Assembly: GCF_003123685.1 (NCBI RefSeq)
Contig: NZ_QCYJ01000127.1
Span: 372,001 to 436,000 of the forward strand
DNA from: Nocardia aurea
Lineage (GTDB): Bacteria > Actinomycetota > Actinomycetes > Mycobacteriales > Mycobacteriaceae
DNA: 64,000 nt
Reading direction: 5' to 3'
This document shows, piece by piece, positions 17,599 through 27,394 of the stretch. A program made the translations under genes and the position numbers. The notes below the pieces were generated by a model that saw nothing but the letters and a program-made list of their open reading frames with translations, searched no databases and was not told the DNA's origin. Positions within the stretch are counted from its first letter, which is position 1. Each line of letters starts with the position of its first letter.

Positions 17599-19278
17599 AT
17601 GGACGACAGTTCCCTGATCTGGGATGACGGTGCCTTGCTCACCATCGACCAGCGCGGACTGCCCGGTCGGGTGCGGGAACTGCGTCTGAGCACGGTCGAG
17701 CAGATCATCGACGCGATCTCGACGCTCGCCATCCGCGGGGCTCCCGCCATCGGTATCGCGGGCGCGTTCGGCGTGGTGATCGCCACCGCGGCCCATACCG
17801 TCGACGGGGTGGTCGACCTCGACCGAGTCCGGGCGGAAGCGGACAGGATCGCCCGCGCGCGGCCGACCGCGGTGAATCTGGCCTGGGCGGTACGCCGGGC
17901 GACAGCCGCGGTGCCCCGAGGCGCGGACGCCGTGCTCGCCACGGCGCTGGACATGCTGGCCGAGGACGGCAGGGTCAACCGCGCCGCCGCGACCAACACC
18001 GCCGATCTGGTGCGGGAACTGCTCGGTGACCGACCGCTGCGGGTGCTGACGCACTGCAATACCGGCCGCCTCGCCACCAGCGCCTTCGGTACCGCGATCG
18101 GCGCGATCCGGGTGCTGTTCGAACGCGACGCGATCGAGGAAGTGCTGGTCGACGAGACCAGGCCGCTGTTGCAGGGCGCGCGGCTGACCGCGTGGGAGCT
18201 GGCCGAGGCCGGTATCCCGCATCGGCTCACCATCGATTCGGCCGCGGCCTGGGCCATGGCGACCGGGCAGGTCGACTGCGTGCTGGTCGGCGCGGATCGC
18301 ATCACGGCCAACGGCGACGTCGCCAACAAGATCGGCACCTACATGCTCGCGCTCGCCGCGCGCCACCACGGGATCCCGTTCATCGTGGTCGCGCCCGAAT
18401 CGACCCGCGATCCGAATATGGCCACCGGCGCCGAGATCGTGGTGGAACAGCGCGCCGCCGCCGAGGTGACCGGTTTCGGTGGCGTCGTGACCGCTCCCGA
18501 GGGCACCGAGGTGTTCAACCCGGCCTTCGACGTGACCCCCGCCGCGCTGGTGAGCGCCGTGGTCACCGAAGCGGGCGTGGTCTATCGCGACGGCGTCGCG
18601 GACGGGTGCGGCGCGGACGCCACCACCACGGCCACGGCCGTCGCGGATCTGGCGCGCGGACTGTACCTGCGTGGCTGGATGCCCGGTACGGCGGGCAATA
18701 TCTCGGTGCGGCAAAGGGATTCGGCCGTGGTCACCGGCAGCGGACTGTCCAAGGGCGAGCTCACCGCCGACGATATGGTCACCGTCGGTGTCGCCGATTC
18801 GGTTCCCGAACCCGGGCAGCGCCGCAGGCCGTCGGCCGAGACCACCATCCACACCGCGGTCTACCGGAGCACCGACGCCGCGGCCGTCGTGCACATCCAC
18901 CCGCCGTACGCGACGACACTGTCCACCAGGACCGGGGCGCGCGAGGAGATCACCGTGCTGCGGATCACCGACTACGAACTCATCAAGGGTCTGGGCGGCG
19001 CGGAACCCGGCGTGATCGAGATTCCGATCTTCCCGAACTGGCGCGATGTCGCGCGCATCGGCGCCGACGTCGAGCGCTACCTGACCGAATCCCCCGGCGC
19101 ACCACCGATTTTCGGAATCGCGGGCCACGGCATCACCGCGTGGGGGGACACTCTTGCCCAGGCTCGCGACCGCGCCGAGTGCCTGGAGGCGCTCTGCGAG
19201 CTGGTGACCCGTTCCGGACGGCGGCATGCCTTCGCCGCCGACACCGACACCGACCTGATGGAGATCGGACCGAGATGA
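17599..19278 (+). CDS. mtnA/mtnB: MtnA-MtnB fusion: methylthioribose-1-P isomerase / methylthioribulose-1-P dehydratase
   Basis: Two consecutive steps of methionine salvage in one chain of 559 aa. Residues 1 to about 325 are MtnA: RGAPAIGIAGAFG, LTHCNTG (catalytic Cys) and GADRITANGDVANKIGTY (catalytic Asp). The rest is MtnB, a class II aldolase-fold dehydratase: GTAGNISVR, GLSKGEL, VHIHPPYATTLS and AGHGITAWG, with zinc-binding histidines. ATG 17599 is preferred over ATG 17590 because AAAGGA at 17585-17590 then lies 8 nt upstream. The stop overlaps the next start as ATGA, which points to translational coupling. MtnK or a phosphorylase is not in the window. Confidence 0.92.
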   Translation: MDDSSLIWDDGALLTIDQRGLPGRVRELRLSTVEQIIDAISTLAIRGAPAIGIAGAFGVVIATAAHTVDGVVDLDRVRAEADRIARARPTAVNLAWAVRRATAAVPRGADAVLATALDMLAEDGRVNRAAATNTADLVRELLGDRPLRVLTHCNTGRLATSAFGTAIGAIRVLFERDAIEEVLVDETRPLLQGARLTAWELAEAGIPHRLTIDSAAAWAMATGQVDCVLVGADRITANGDVANKIGTYMLALAARHHGIPFIVVAPESTRDPNMATGAEIVVEQRAAAEVTGFGGVVTAPEGTEVFNPAFDVTPAALVSAVVTEAGVVYRDGVADGCGADATTTATAVADLARGLYLRGWMPGTAGNISVRQRDSAVVTGSGLSKGELTADDMVTVGVADSVPEPGQRRRPSAETTIHTAVYRSTDAAAVVHIHPPYATTLSTRTGAREEITVLRITDYELIKGLGGAEPGVIEIPIFPNWRDVARIGADVERYLTESPGAPPIFGIAGHGITAWGDTLAQARDRAECLEALCELVTRSGRRHAFAADTDTDLMEIGPR

Positions 19279-19850
19279 CACTCTTGCAGATCATGGCCGC
19301 CGACAATGCCGCCGAGGTCCGGGTGCGGACCACCGACGACGCGGTGATCACCGCCGAATTGGCCCGCCGCGGTATCGCTTTCGACCGCTGGCCGGTCGTG
19401 GCCGACGCCGCGTCGGTGGCGTCGGATGAACTACTCGCCCACTACGCCGACGAAGTCGCCGCCCTCAACGCGTCGGGCCGCTACCGTCATATCGATATCG
19501 CGCGCATCCACCCGGACGACGCCGATCCGGCCTGGCAGCAGACCGCGGCCGGTGCGCGGGCCAAATTCCTCGACGAGCACCGGCATGCCGAGGACGAGGT
19601 ACGTTACTTCGCCGCCGGACGTGGCTGCTTCTACCTGCGCCTGGAGGACGAGGTGCTGGCCGTGGTGTGCGAGGGCGGGGATCTGCTGTCGGTGCCGGCG
19701 GGCACCCGGCACTGGTTCGATATGGGCACCCGCCCCGATTTCATCGCGATCCGGTTCTTCGAGGAAGCCGACGGCTGGGTCGGAGATTTCACCGGCGATC
19801 CCATCGGCGCGGGTTTCCCGACCCTCGACGAGTTGCTGACCGCGCCGTGA
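19275..19850 (+). CDS. mtnD: Acireductone dioxygenase MtnD
   Basis: A cupin of 191 aa that oxidises the acireductone of methionine salvage; the metal (Fe or Ni) decides whether the keto acid precursor of methionine or an off-pathway product forms. The metal ligands are visible as H102, H104 and E108 in HRHAEDEVRYF and H146 in GTRHWFD. The surrounding GRGCFYLR matches the family. The start overlaps the mtnAB stop by 4 nt and the stop overlaps the mtnC start by 4 nt, so the three genes form one operon. Confidence 0.95.
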   Translation: MTLLQIMAADNAAEVRVRTTDDAVITAELARRGIAFDRWPVVADAASVASDELLAHYADEVAALNASGRYRHIDIARIHPDDADPAWQQTAAGARAKFLDEHRHAEDEVRYFAAGRGCFYLRLEDEVLAVVCEGGDLLSVPAGTRHWFDMGTRPDFIAIRFFEEADGWVGDFTGDPIGAGFPTLDELLTAP

Positions 19851-20563
19851 CCGACGTGATCACCGCCGTCGTCCTCGATATCGAGGGAACGACGAGTCCG
19901 ACCGATTCGGTGCGGGAGGATCTGTACGGCTACACCCGGGCCAGGCTCGGCGACTGGTTGCGCGAGAACAGGACCGGCGCGGCCGCGCCGGTCCTGGCGG
20001 GAACCAGGGATGCGGCGGGTCGCCCCGACGCCGACGTCGACGAAGTGGCCGAGATCCTGCGCGGCTGGCTCGGTTCGGATGTGAAGGCCGAACCGTTGAA
20101 GAACGCGCAGGGCCTCATCTGCGCCGAGGGTTTCCGCTCCGGCGCGCTGCACGGCGAATTCTTCGCCGACGCCGTGCCCGCGCTGTCCGCCTGGCACGCG
20201 GCCGGACTGCGGCTGTACGTGTACTCGTCGGGTTCGGTGCGCAATCAGCGTGATTGGTTCGCCTTCGCCCGCGGCGGCGACCTGGGTTCGCTGATCGAGG
20301 ACTATTTCGATCTGACGACGGCCGGTCCGAAACGCGAGTCGGCGTCCTACGAGACGATCGCCGCCGCCATCGACACCCCCGCGTCGGGAATCCTGTTCCT
20401 GTCCGATCATCCCGACGAACTCGATGCCGCCGTGGCGGCGGGCTGGTCGGTGGTGGGCGTGCACCGTCCGGGCGAACCCCAGCGTCCGAGGCCGCCGCAC
20501 CGCTGGGTGGACTCCTTCGAACAGATCCACCCGGTGGCGAGCGAGGGCCTTCGGGCCCCGTAG
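19847..20563 (+). CDS. mtnC: Enolase-phosphatase MtnC
   Basis: A HAD-superfamily enzyme (238 aa) that enolises and then dephosphorylates 2,3-diketo-5-methylthiopentyl-1-phosphate to give acireductone for MtnD. The N-terminal motif VVLDIEGTTSPTD carries the nucleophilic Asp and the family-specific Glu. YVYSSGSVRNQ is motif II, GPKRESASY motif III, and LFLSDHPDELDAA the Mg-binding motif. GTG 19847 overlaps the mtnD stop as GTGA. It is the last gene of the operon; its stop lies 10 bp from the converging stop of the next gene. Confidence 0.94.
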   Translation: MTDVITAVVLDIEGTTSPTDSVREDLYGYTRARLGDWLRENRTGAAAPVLAGTRDAAGRPDADVDEVAEILRGWLGSDVKAEPLKNAQGLICAEGFRSGALHGEFFADAVPALSAWHAAGLRLYVYSSGSVRNQRDWFAFARGGDLGSLIEDYFDLTTAGPKRESASYETIAAAIDTPASGILFLSDHPDELDAAVAAGWSVVGVHRPGEPQRPRPPHRWVDSFEQIHPVASEGLRAP

Positions 20564-20585
20564 TTCCGGCCTTCAGGCCCCGTAG
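20547..20585. repeat. Near-identical 17-bp direct repeat at two converging gene ends
   Basis: GCCTTCGGGCCCCGTAG at 20547-20563 and GCCTTCAGGCCCCGTAG at 20569-20585 differ by one base (period 22). The first copy supplies the mtnC stop; the second overlaps the end of the minus-strand gene. It looks like a small local duplication. Confidence 0.65.
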
Positions 20586-21520
20586 ACCCGGACCGAGGGG
20601 CGGACCGAACCGATGCGCCCGTGCTGGACGGCGGCGAAGATGCGGCGCGCGTGCACCGCGACAGGACTCGTCGACCAGGGCGCGAGCGCCGTGGTGAACA
20701 TCAGTTCGCACCAGGACAGGGTCGGCACCTCGCCCGCGGCGAGCGTCGCGATCAACGACATCTCGGTATCGTGACCGGTCCACGCCGCCACCAGCCAGGA
20801 CGCGTCGAGGCGGCCGAGGAATTCCTCGGCGTCTTCGGGCGGGCCGTGGGGTGCGTCGACGGCCAGGTGCACGACGGCGGCGATCGAATGGCGCATTCTG
20901 GCGTCGATACCCATCGCGTCGTGCAGCAGTAACGCCTCCAAGGCGGCGCGCAACTCCACACCGGGGTCGACCTGCGGACCGAGCGAACCGGCCGGACCGG
21001 TACCAGCGTTGCGCGTCATAGGCATGCTCTCCTTCGGGTCGTCGTACATCACTACGGATCGGAGGTGGCGTCCTTGCCCGCGCTCCGCTGTCCTGGATTC
21101 GACCGTCTCGCCGACCAGATCGATCAGCGCTCCGGGATTCCAATCGAGCCTGCCGAAGACCTGGCACCAGTCCATCGCCGGGTTGTCCTCGGACACCTCG
21201 ACGGCCAGCGCGAGACCGGACATCGACGCGGTGCACGCCAGGGTCACCCGGTCGAGATCGGATTCGGTGACGGTGAGATGCAGTGTCGCCTCCGGATATC
21301 CGGAATCCGCCCGCACCCGTCCTGCCAGCCACACCGCCCGTACCGCCGCGGCCATCGCACCGGCGAAACGATCACCGTGCGGATGGTCGTCGTCACTGTC
21401 CAGGAAGGGGCCGTACCACAGCGCTCTGCCCTCGTCCCCGCATACCGCGAACGTTCCGTTCCCACAGTCGGCCGCCGCCGCCAACGAGATGTGGGGTACC
21501 AATTCGACCTCATCGACCAT
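20573..21520 (-). CDS. Hypothetical protein
   Basis: A 315-aa protein starting MVDEVELVPHISL; GGGAG lies 9 nt before this ATG. Composition is ordinary for a soluble cytoplasmic protein, without signal peptide or membrane segments. Two halves are visible: residues 1-165 with FAVCGDEGRALWYGPF and YPEATLHLTVTESDLDRV, then a Gly/Pro-containing linker, then an Ala-rich helical half (ALLLHDAMGIDARMRHSIAA and CELMFTTALAPWSTSPVAV). The second half resembles DUF4192-type actinobacterial proteins in feel, but I cannot confirm this. It is monocistronic and converges on mtnC. Confidence 0.6.
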   Translation of the reverse strand: MVDEVELVPHISLAAAADCGNGTFAVCGDEGRALWYGPFLDSDDDHPHGDRFAGAMAAAVRAVWLAGRVRADSGYPEATLHLTVTESDLDRVTLACTASMSGLALAVEVSEDNPAMDWCQVFGRLDWNPGALIDLVGETVESRTAERGQGRHLRSVVMYDDPKESMPMTRNAGTGPAGSLGPQVDPGVELRAALEALLLHDAMGIDARMRHSIAAVVHLAVDAPHGPPEDAEEFLGRLDASWLVAAWTGHDTEMSLIATLAAGEVPTLSWCELMFTTALAPWSTSPVAVHARRIFAAVQHGRIGSVRPSVRVYGA

Positions 21521-21891
21521 GCGCAATCGCTCCCGCAATGTTTTCGCAATCCATGGACGTGCTGCTCATCGAATCACGGTTCCGTAAGTAATTGCCCACA
21601 CCGTGATAAACGGATCAAATACGCTGACGCCATCGTTGTCCATACAATCTCCGACATCTCCCGCACCCTGTGAAGTACCTGCACCAGCCAGGGCACCTAC
21701 CGCACCGGCGGGCCACGGGACCGGGTTCGGGCATATTCCCAGCAACGCCGCCGCGGCCTGTCGGTCGACCGGTACGGTCACCACATGTCCATCGTCGGAT
21801 CGCCTTCCACGACAGTTCGTTCTCGTCCGGTCGCCGTCGCGTCGACGACGCGGCCGAACGTCGTGGGATATTCGCCCGCGCCGCATCCCGG
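21521..21891. other. Stretch without a supported gene
   Basis: About 370 bp between the hypothetical gene and the XRE regulator gene, both on the minus strand. The short open frames here have proline/arginine-rich shadow composition. I see no strong hairpin, repeat or RNA gene. Confidence 0.4.
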
Positions 21892-22731
21892 CTACCGACA
21901 GTGATCCACGCCGGACACCGATGCCGCGCTCCCCGCGGGGTCCAGACACGGGGTACGGATTCCGAGAAAGAATTGGATTCTGCCCGGATGAATCCCGGAA
22001 TCGACACGGAACATCTGGACGTCGAGGCTGAAGCAATCGCCGGAGTCCGGATCCCGCAGATGCATGTGCGGACTGTCGCGCCCGTATGTGGTCCCCCCGG
22101 CCGCCCACATCCGCCGGAATTCCGGATATTCGCCCAGTTCGGCCAGCAATTCCGCGGCCCACTCGGTGTCGCCGGATTGCCCGATGAGCCCGCGCAGCCA
22201 GTCCACGGTCATCGCGGCTTCGCGCTCCCACTCCACCATCACCCGGGTAGACAACTCGTTGCCGAAGAACCAGCGCAGCATGTTGCCGTCGTCGACCAGA
22301 CCGGAGAACGCGCGCGCGTAGGAGTCGTTGCAGGACAGAATGTTCCATCTGGTATCGAGGTAGCATGCCGCGTTCGGCTCGTGCACGGCCAGCCCGTTGC
22401 GCATGTCGTCGCTGATCTGCGCGCGCAGTTCCTCGACGCCGGGGAACCGGTCTTCGGCCAGACCCGCGAGGTCGAACAGATGCCTGCGTTCGGCGTCGCC
22501 GAGCGGGCTGATCCGGTCCAGATATCGAATCAGCGCGTCGACCACCGCCCTGGTCGGATGATCACGATCGCCGCCCTCCAGATGCGTGATATAGCTGGAG
22601 CTGACGCCGGCGGCAAATGCTAGTTTCTCCCGAGATATGCGCCGTTCGTCCCTGAGTCGTCGCAGCAACCCCCCGAAGGTGGGCGGTCGCAATAGATTCC
22701 CTACGCCGACATCCGTCGTTTTGCGTGGCAC
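21892..22731 (-). CDS. XRE-family regulator with MmyB-like ligand-binding domain
   Basis: A 279-aa transcriptional regulator. An N-terminal helix-turn-helix covers about residues 18-75 (RRLRDERRISREKLAFAAGVSSSYITHLEGG). The rest resembles the MmyB-like PAS-type domain common in actinomycete XRE proteins, with YLDTRWNILSCNDSYARAF and the later HMHLRDPDSGD. This family often binds small hydrophobic ligands and controls an adjacent gene. Here the divergent neighbour across a long spacer is narG, but regulation of it is only a possibility. Confidence 0.82.
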   Translation of the reverse strand: MPRKTTDVGVGNLLRPPTFGGLLRRLRDERRISREKLAFAAGVSSSYITHLEGGDRDHPTRAVVDALIRYLDRISPLGDAERRHLFDLAGLAEDRFPGVEELRAQISDDMRNGLAVHEPNAACYLDTRWNILSCNDSYARAFSGLVDDGNMLRWFFGNELSTRVMVEWEREAAMTVDWLRGLIGQSGDTEWAAELLAELGEYPEFRRMWAAGGTTYGRDSPHMHLRDPDSGDCFSLDVQMFRVDSGIHPGRIQFFLGIRTPCLDPAGSAASVSGVDHCR

Positions 22732-23637
22732 AGCAATCCGCTCCTATGAAACTGTAGACGTATCAACGATTCGAGCACTTCACCATGAATAACAGGACGA
22801 GCCCTCCCCGACCTCATCGTTGCGGGAAAGACCGGGCGGCACCTGGCTCCAATCGTCAACTATGCGGGCACCTGCCCATAGCGACTGATATTAAACGATA
22901 TTATTTCTTTATATTAGTAGGACTCGCGGTATGTTGGCTACATCACAGCAAAGATCTTGTTCGTGAATCGGATGATGCCACAGCGGCATTGGACCCCGGG
23001 CAGTTCCGGTCGAGCCCATAGCAACCCCGCGCCGGAATGTCGCGGCGGCGCGCCGCCGACACGCAGACGGATGACACGTCCACGACGGCACGGAAGCCGA
23101 GCGGGCGACACCGCCCGCGAGCCGCGCACACCCCCCGGCACACCGGACATCACGTCACGAACAGAAATTCGATCAATTCGATCCGCGGAAAACCAAGACA
23201 GTTACTGCTGTACGGAAATATCGTCGAATGAATAAACCGACCGACCAGCTAATCGATGGAAAAACGATTCACCGGGCCGCACGCCGCCCCGCGCGGCGGC
23301 CGAGCGACCACCCCGGATCGGGTCCCGAGGGCCTCCGGATGCCCCGCGGTCCGTGTTAACAAATATTAAGCGTCCGAGAAGCCCCGGTTTCCAAAGCATC
23401 ACCGCCAAGCCCCCGATACAGCCACTCGGGACGGTATTTCTGCCGGTCAGGGCATATCCCCCCTGGTCGCGTCGACATGTGCGCCGAATCGGGCGCCGCG
23501 CGCAATGACCATGAGGTTGCGCCGATCTCACAACTCACCGAGGGCCCGAGCGCGCTGTGAGAGATTCGTTTGGCCGCGGGTGCCGACCTCCTTAAAGTCG
23601 GTGCAACAGCCCAACTCAACTGCTCGAAGGGGGCGTC
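22732..23637. promoter_or_regulatory. Long (906-bp) intergenic region upstream of narG
   Basis: No convincing gene on either strand. It contains an AT-rich island at about 22885-22935, unusual for this genome, with GATATTA at 22887-22893 repeated at 22897-22903, one helical turn apart. A second AT-rich patch (GTTAACAAATATTAA) lies at about 23355-23370. An inverted repeat TCTCACA/TGTGAGA at 23526-23532 and 23556-23562 lies about 75 bp upstream of narG. A GAAGGGGG ribosome-binding site precedes the GTG start. I did not find a two-half GlnR box of the kind seen upstream of the narK genes. Confidence 0.45.
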
Positions 23638-26600
23638 GTGGTTAATTCACGCACTCGGAATTCCGGACCCTCCGGTGGGGCGGGTCTGCCTTCCTCGAAC
23701 GCGGGTGACGCATTGCTCCGCTTGGGAAAGTATTTCCAGATCGGCGAGGTCTCGGCCGATCAGCGCAGCCTGCACAAGGTCGGCGGGCGCGGAGCCGACG
23801 AGTTCTACCGCGATCGCTGGGCGCACGACAAGGTGGTGCGCTCCACCCACGGCGTCAACTGCACCGGTTCGTGCTCGTGGAAGATCTACGTCAAGGACGG
23901 CGTGATCACCTGGGAGTCGCAGCAGACCGACTATCCCTCCGTCGGTTCGGACAAACCCGAATACGAGCCGCGCGGCTGCCCCCGCGGCGCGTCCTTCTCC
24001 TGGTACACCTACTCTCCGGCGCGGGTCCGCTACCCGTATGTGCGCGGTGTGCTGCTCGAGCTGTACCGGGAAGCCAAGGAGAAGGTCAAGGATCCGGTAC
24101 TGGCCTGGGAGGCCGTCGTCGAGGATCCGGAGAAGGCGGCGCGCTACAAATCCGCGCGCGGCAAGGGCGGATTCGTGCGCGCCGAATGGTGGGAGGCCGC
24201 CGAGATCGCCGCGGCCGCGCACGTGCACACCATCAAGCGTTACGGACCCGATCGGGTCGCGGGCTTCTCGCCCATCCCGGCGATGTCGATGGTCAGCCAT
24301 GCCGTCGGCGCCCGCTTCATCTCACTGCTCGGCGGCTCGATGCTGTCGTTCTACGACTGGTACGCCGACCTGCCCGTCGCCTCGCCCCAGGTGTTCGGCG
24401 ACCAGACCGACGTGCCCGAATCGGCGGACTGGTTCGACGCGGGTTACCTGATCATGTGGGGTTCCAACGTCCCGGTGACCCGAACCCCGGACGCGCACTA
24501 CATGACCGAGGCGCGGTACCGGGGGCAGAAGGTCGTCGTGGTCTCCCCCGACTACGCCGACAACACCAAGTTCGCCGACGAATGGGTGGCGGCGCGGCCG
24601 GGAACCGATGCGGCACTCGCCATGTCGATGGGCCACGTCATCCTCAAGGAATTCTTCGTCGACCGCCCGACCCCGCGCTTCCTCGACTACATCAAGCGCT
24701 ACACCGACCTGCCGTATCTGGTCTGCCTCGATGATCCGCAGGGCTGGGACGCCGACGGCAACTATCACCACGACGGCGCGCTGGCCGGTAAATTCCTGAC
24801 CGCCGCCGATCTGGGACACACCGACGAGGGCGCGGCGCACAAGCCGGTGCTGCTCGACCAGGCGGCGAACCCGGTGGTGCCCAACGGTTCCCTCGGCCAC
24901 CGGTTCAACGAGGCGGACGCGGGCAAGTGGAATCTCGACCTCGAAGGCGTCGACCCGCTGCTGAGTCTCTACGACGCGCCCGAGCGCGGCTCGATGGCCG
25001 TGCGCCTGCCGCGTTTCGACACCGATACCGCAGGCGTGCTGGTGCGCGGTGTGCCGACCACGACGGTCGCCGGCAGGCGGGTCACCACGGTCTTCGATCT
25101 GCTGCTCGCGCAGTACGGCGTCGGGCGCGACGGACTGCCCGGCACCTGGCCGACCGGCTACGACGACGCCTCCGAGCCGTACACCCCGGCCTGGCAGGAG
25201 ACCATCACCGGCGTTCCCGCCGTGCAGGCCGCGCGGGTCGCCCGTGAATTCGCCGACAACGCCGAACGTTCCGGCGGCCGCTCGATGATCCTGATGGGCG
25301 CGGGCACCAACCACTGGTTCCATTCCGACCAGATCTACCGCGCCTTCTTCACCCTGACGCTGCTCACCGGCTGCCAGGGCGTGAACGGCGGCGGCTGGGC
25401 GCACTACGTCGGACAGGAGAAATGCCGTCCGGTCACCGGGTGGTCCACCCTGGCCTTCGGTCTGGACTGGCAGCGTCCGCCCCGGCAGATGCAGGGCACC
25501 GTGTTCTGGTACCTGACCAACGATCAGTGGCGCTACGACCCGTTCACCTCGCAGTCGTTCGCCTCCCCGCTGGGCAAGGGCTCCTTCCGCGGCCGCACCG
25601 CCGCGGACAATATCGCGCTGGCGAGCAGGCTCGGCTGGATGCCGACCTACCCGACCTTCAACCGCAATCCGCTCGATCTCGCCGACGAGGCCGAGGCGGC
25701 GGGCAAATCGGCGGCCGACTACGTGGTCGACGGACTCAAATCCGAAGACCTGCGCTTCGCCTGCGAGGATCCCGACGCACCGGAGAACTTCCCACGCTGC
25801 CTCACCGTCTGGCGGGCGAACCTGCTCGGCTCGTCCGGCAAGGGCAACGAGTACTTCCACAAACACCTGCTCGGCGCGGATTCCAATGTGCAGACCACCG
25901 ACGCCACCGGTGTGCGCCCGCAGGAACTGGTGTGGCGGGACAAGGCGGCCACCGGAAAGCTGGATCTGCTGCTGTCACTGGACTTCCGGATGACGAGCAC
26001 GACGCTGTTCTCCGATATCGTGCTGCCCGCGGCCACCTGGTACGAGAAGCACGACCTGTCCTCCACCGATATGCACCCGTTCGTGCACGCGTTCTCCGCG
26101 GCGATCTCGCCGCCGTGGGAGGCGAAAACGGATTTCGACGCCTTCCATCGCATCGCCCGCGGCGTCGCGTGGATGTCGGAGAAACATCTCGGCAAGCGCA
26201 AGGACATCGTCGCGGTGCCGTTGCAGCACGATTCGCCCGACGCCCTGGCCCAGGCGGGCGGCAAGGTGCTGGACTGGAAAGCGGGCGAGTGCGAGCCGAT
26301 TCCGGGCAAGACCATGCCGAAGATCGTGGTGGTCGAGCGTGACTACCCGAATATCGCGGAGAAGATGGCGGCTCTCGGGCCGCTCGTCGAGACACTCGGC
26401 CTGACCACCAAGGGTGTGACCACCTACCCCGAGGCCGAGGTCACCTACCTGGCCGGGATGAACGGCACCGTGGTGTCGGGGATCGCGCAGGGACGGCCGT
26501 CGCTGGCCAAGGACACCCACGCGGCCGAGGCCATCCTCGCGCTGTCGGGCACCACCAACGGCAGACTGGCGGTGGAGGGTTTCGAGGCGCTGGAACGGCG

Positions 26601-27393
26601 CACCGGCACCAAACTGGCCGATCTGGCGGCCGAACACGAGGGTAAGCGGATCACCTTCGCCGACACCCAGGCCAGGCCGGTTCCGGTGATCACCTCGCCG
26701 GAGTGGTCGGGCAGCGAGACCGGCGGACGGCGCTACTCACCGTTCACCATCAACACCGAACGGCTCAAGCCGTGGCATACGCTCACCGGCCGTCAGCATT
26801 TCTACCTCGACCACGACTGGATGGTCGAGCTCGGCGAACAGATGCCGATCTTCCGGCCACCGCTGGATATGACAGCCCTGTTCAGCGAACCCGGTGTCGG
26901 CGACGTCGGAGCCAACGGCGTCACGGTGCGGTACCTCACGCCGCATTCCAAGTGGTCCATCCATTCGGCCTACCAGGACAACCTGCACATGCTGACGCTC
27001 TCGCGCGGCGGTCAGTCGATCTGGATGTCGGATAAGGACGCGGCGAAAATCGGTGTGGCCGACAATGATTGGATCGAGGCGATCAACCGCAACGGTATCG
27101 TCGTCGCCCGCGCCATCGTGTCGCACCGGATGCCGGAGGGCACCGTCTTCATGTACCACGCCCAGGACCGCGCCGTCGACGTGCCGCGTATCGAGGGCAC
27201 ACCGGAGGTGGGCGCGGCGCGCGGCAAACGCGGCGGCATCCACAACGCGCTCACCAGGATCATGATCAAACCCTCACACCTCATCGGTGGGTACGCCCAG
27301 CAGTCGTTCGCGCTGAACTACCACGGGCCCACCGGAAATCAGCGCGACGAGGTCACCACGATTCGTCGCCGCAGCCAGGACGTGGAGTACTGA
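23638..27393 (+). CDS. narG: Respiratory nitrate reductase alpha subunit NarG
   Basis: Catalytic molybdenum bis-MGD subunit of membrane-bound nitrate reductase, 1251 aa, normal for the family. The FS0 cluster ligands are H71, C75 and C79 in THGVNCTGSCSW plus a cysteine in PRGCPRGASF. The SFYDWYADLP segment corresponds to the region with the Asp molybdenum ligand in E. coli NarG. WGSNVPVTRTPDAH and the C-terminal MPEGTVFMYHAQDR are other family landmarks. No twin-arginine signal is seen at the N-terminus, so the active site should face the cytoplasm. GTG start; narH begins 1 bp after the stop. Confidence 0.97.
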   Translation: MVNSRTRNSGPSGGAGLPSSNAGDALLRLGKYFQIGEVSADQRSLHKVGGRGADEFYRDRWAHDKVVRSTHGVNCTGSCSWKIYVKDGVITWESQQTDYPSVGSDKPEYEPRGCPRGASFSWYTYSPARVRYPYVRGVLLELYREAKEKVKDPVLAWEAVVEDPEKAARYKSARGKGGFVRAEWWEAAEIAAAAHVHTIKRYGPDRVAGFSPIPAMSMVSHAVGARFISLLGGSMLSFYDWYADLPVASPQVFGDQTDVPESADWFDAGYLIMWGSNVPVTRTPDAHYMTEARYRGQKVVVVSPDYADNTKFADEWVAARPGTDAALAMSMGHVILKEFFVDRPTPRFLDYIKRYTDLPYLVCLDDPQGWDADGNYHHDGALAGKFLTAADLGHTDEGAAHKPVLLDQAANPVVPNGSLGHRFNEADAGKWNLDLEGVDPLLSLYDAPERGSMAVRLPRFDTDTAGVLVRGVPTTTVAGRRVTTVFDLLLAQYGVGRDGLPGTWPTGYDDASEPYTPAWQETITGVPAVQAARVAREFADNAERSGGRSMILMGAGTNHWFHSDQIYRAFFTLTLLTGCQGVNGGGWAHYVGQEKCRPVTGWSTLAFGLDWQRPPRQMQGTVFWYLTNDQWRYDPFTSQSFASPLGKGSFRGRTAADNIALASRLGWMPTYPTFNRNPLDLADEAEAAGKSAADYVVDGLKSEDLRFACEDPDAPENFPRCLTVWRANLLGSSGKGNEYFHKHLLGADSNVQTTDATGVRPQELVWRDKAATGKLDLLLSLDFRMTSTTLFSDIVLPAATWYEKHDLSSTDMHPFVHAFSAAISPPWEAKTDFDAFHRIARGVAWMSEKHLGKRKDIVAVPLQHDSPDALAQAGGKVLDWKAGECEPIPGKTMPKIVVVERDYPNIAEKMAALGPLVETLGLTTKGVTTYPEAEVTYLAGMNGTVVSGIAQGRPSLAKDTHAAEAILALSGTTNGRLAVEGFEALERRTGTKLADLAAEHEGKRITFADTQARPVPVITSPEWSGSETGGRRYSPFTINTERLKPWHTLTGRQHFYLDHDWMVELGEQMPIFRPPLDMTALFSEPGVGDVGANGVTVRYLTPHSKWSIHSAYQDNLHMLTLSRGGQSIWMSDKDAAKIGVADNDWIEAINRNGIVVARAIVSHRMPEGTVFMYHAQDRAVDVPRIEGTPEVGAARGKRGGIHNALTRIMIKPSHLIGGYAQQSFALNYHGPTGNQRDEVTTIRRRSQDVEY

Positions 27394-27394
27394 T

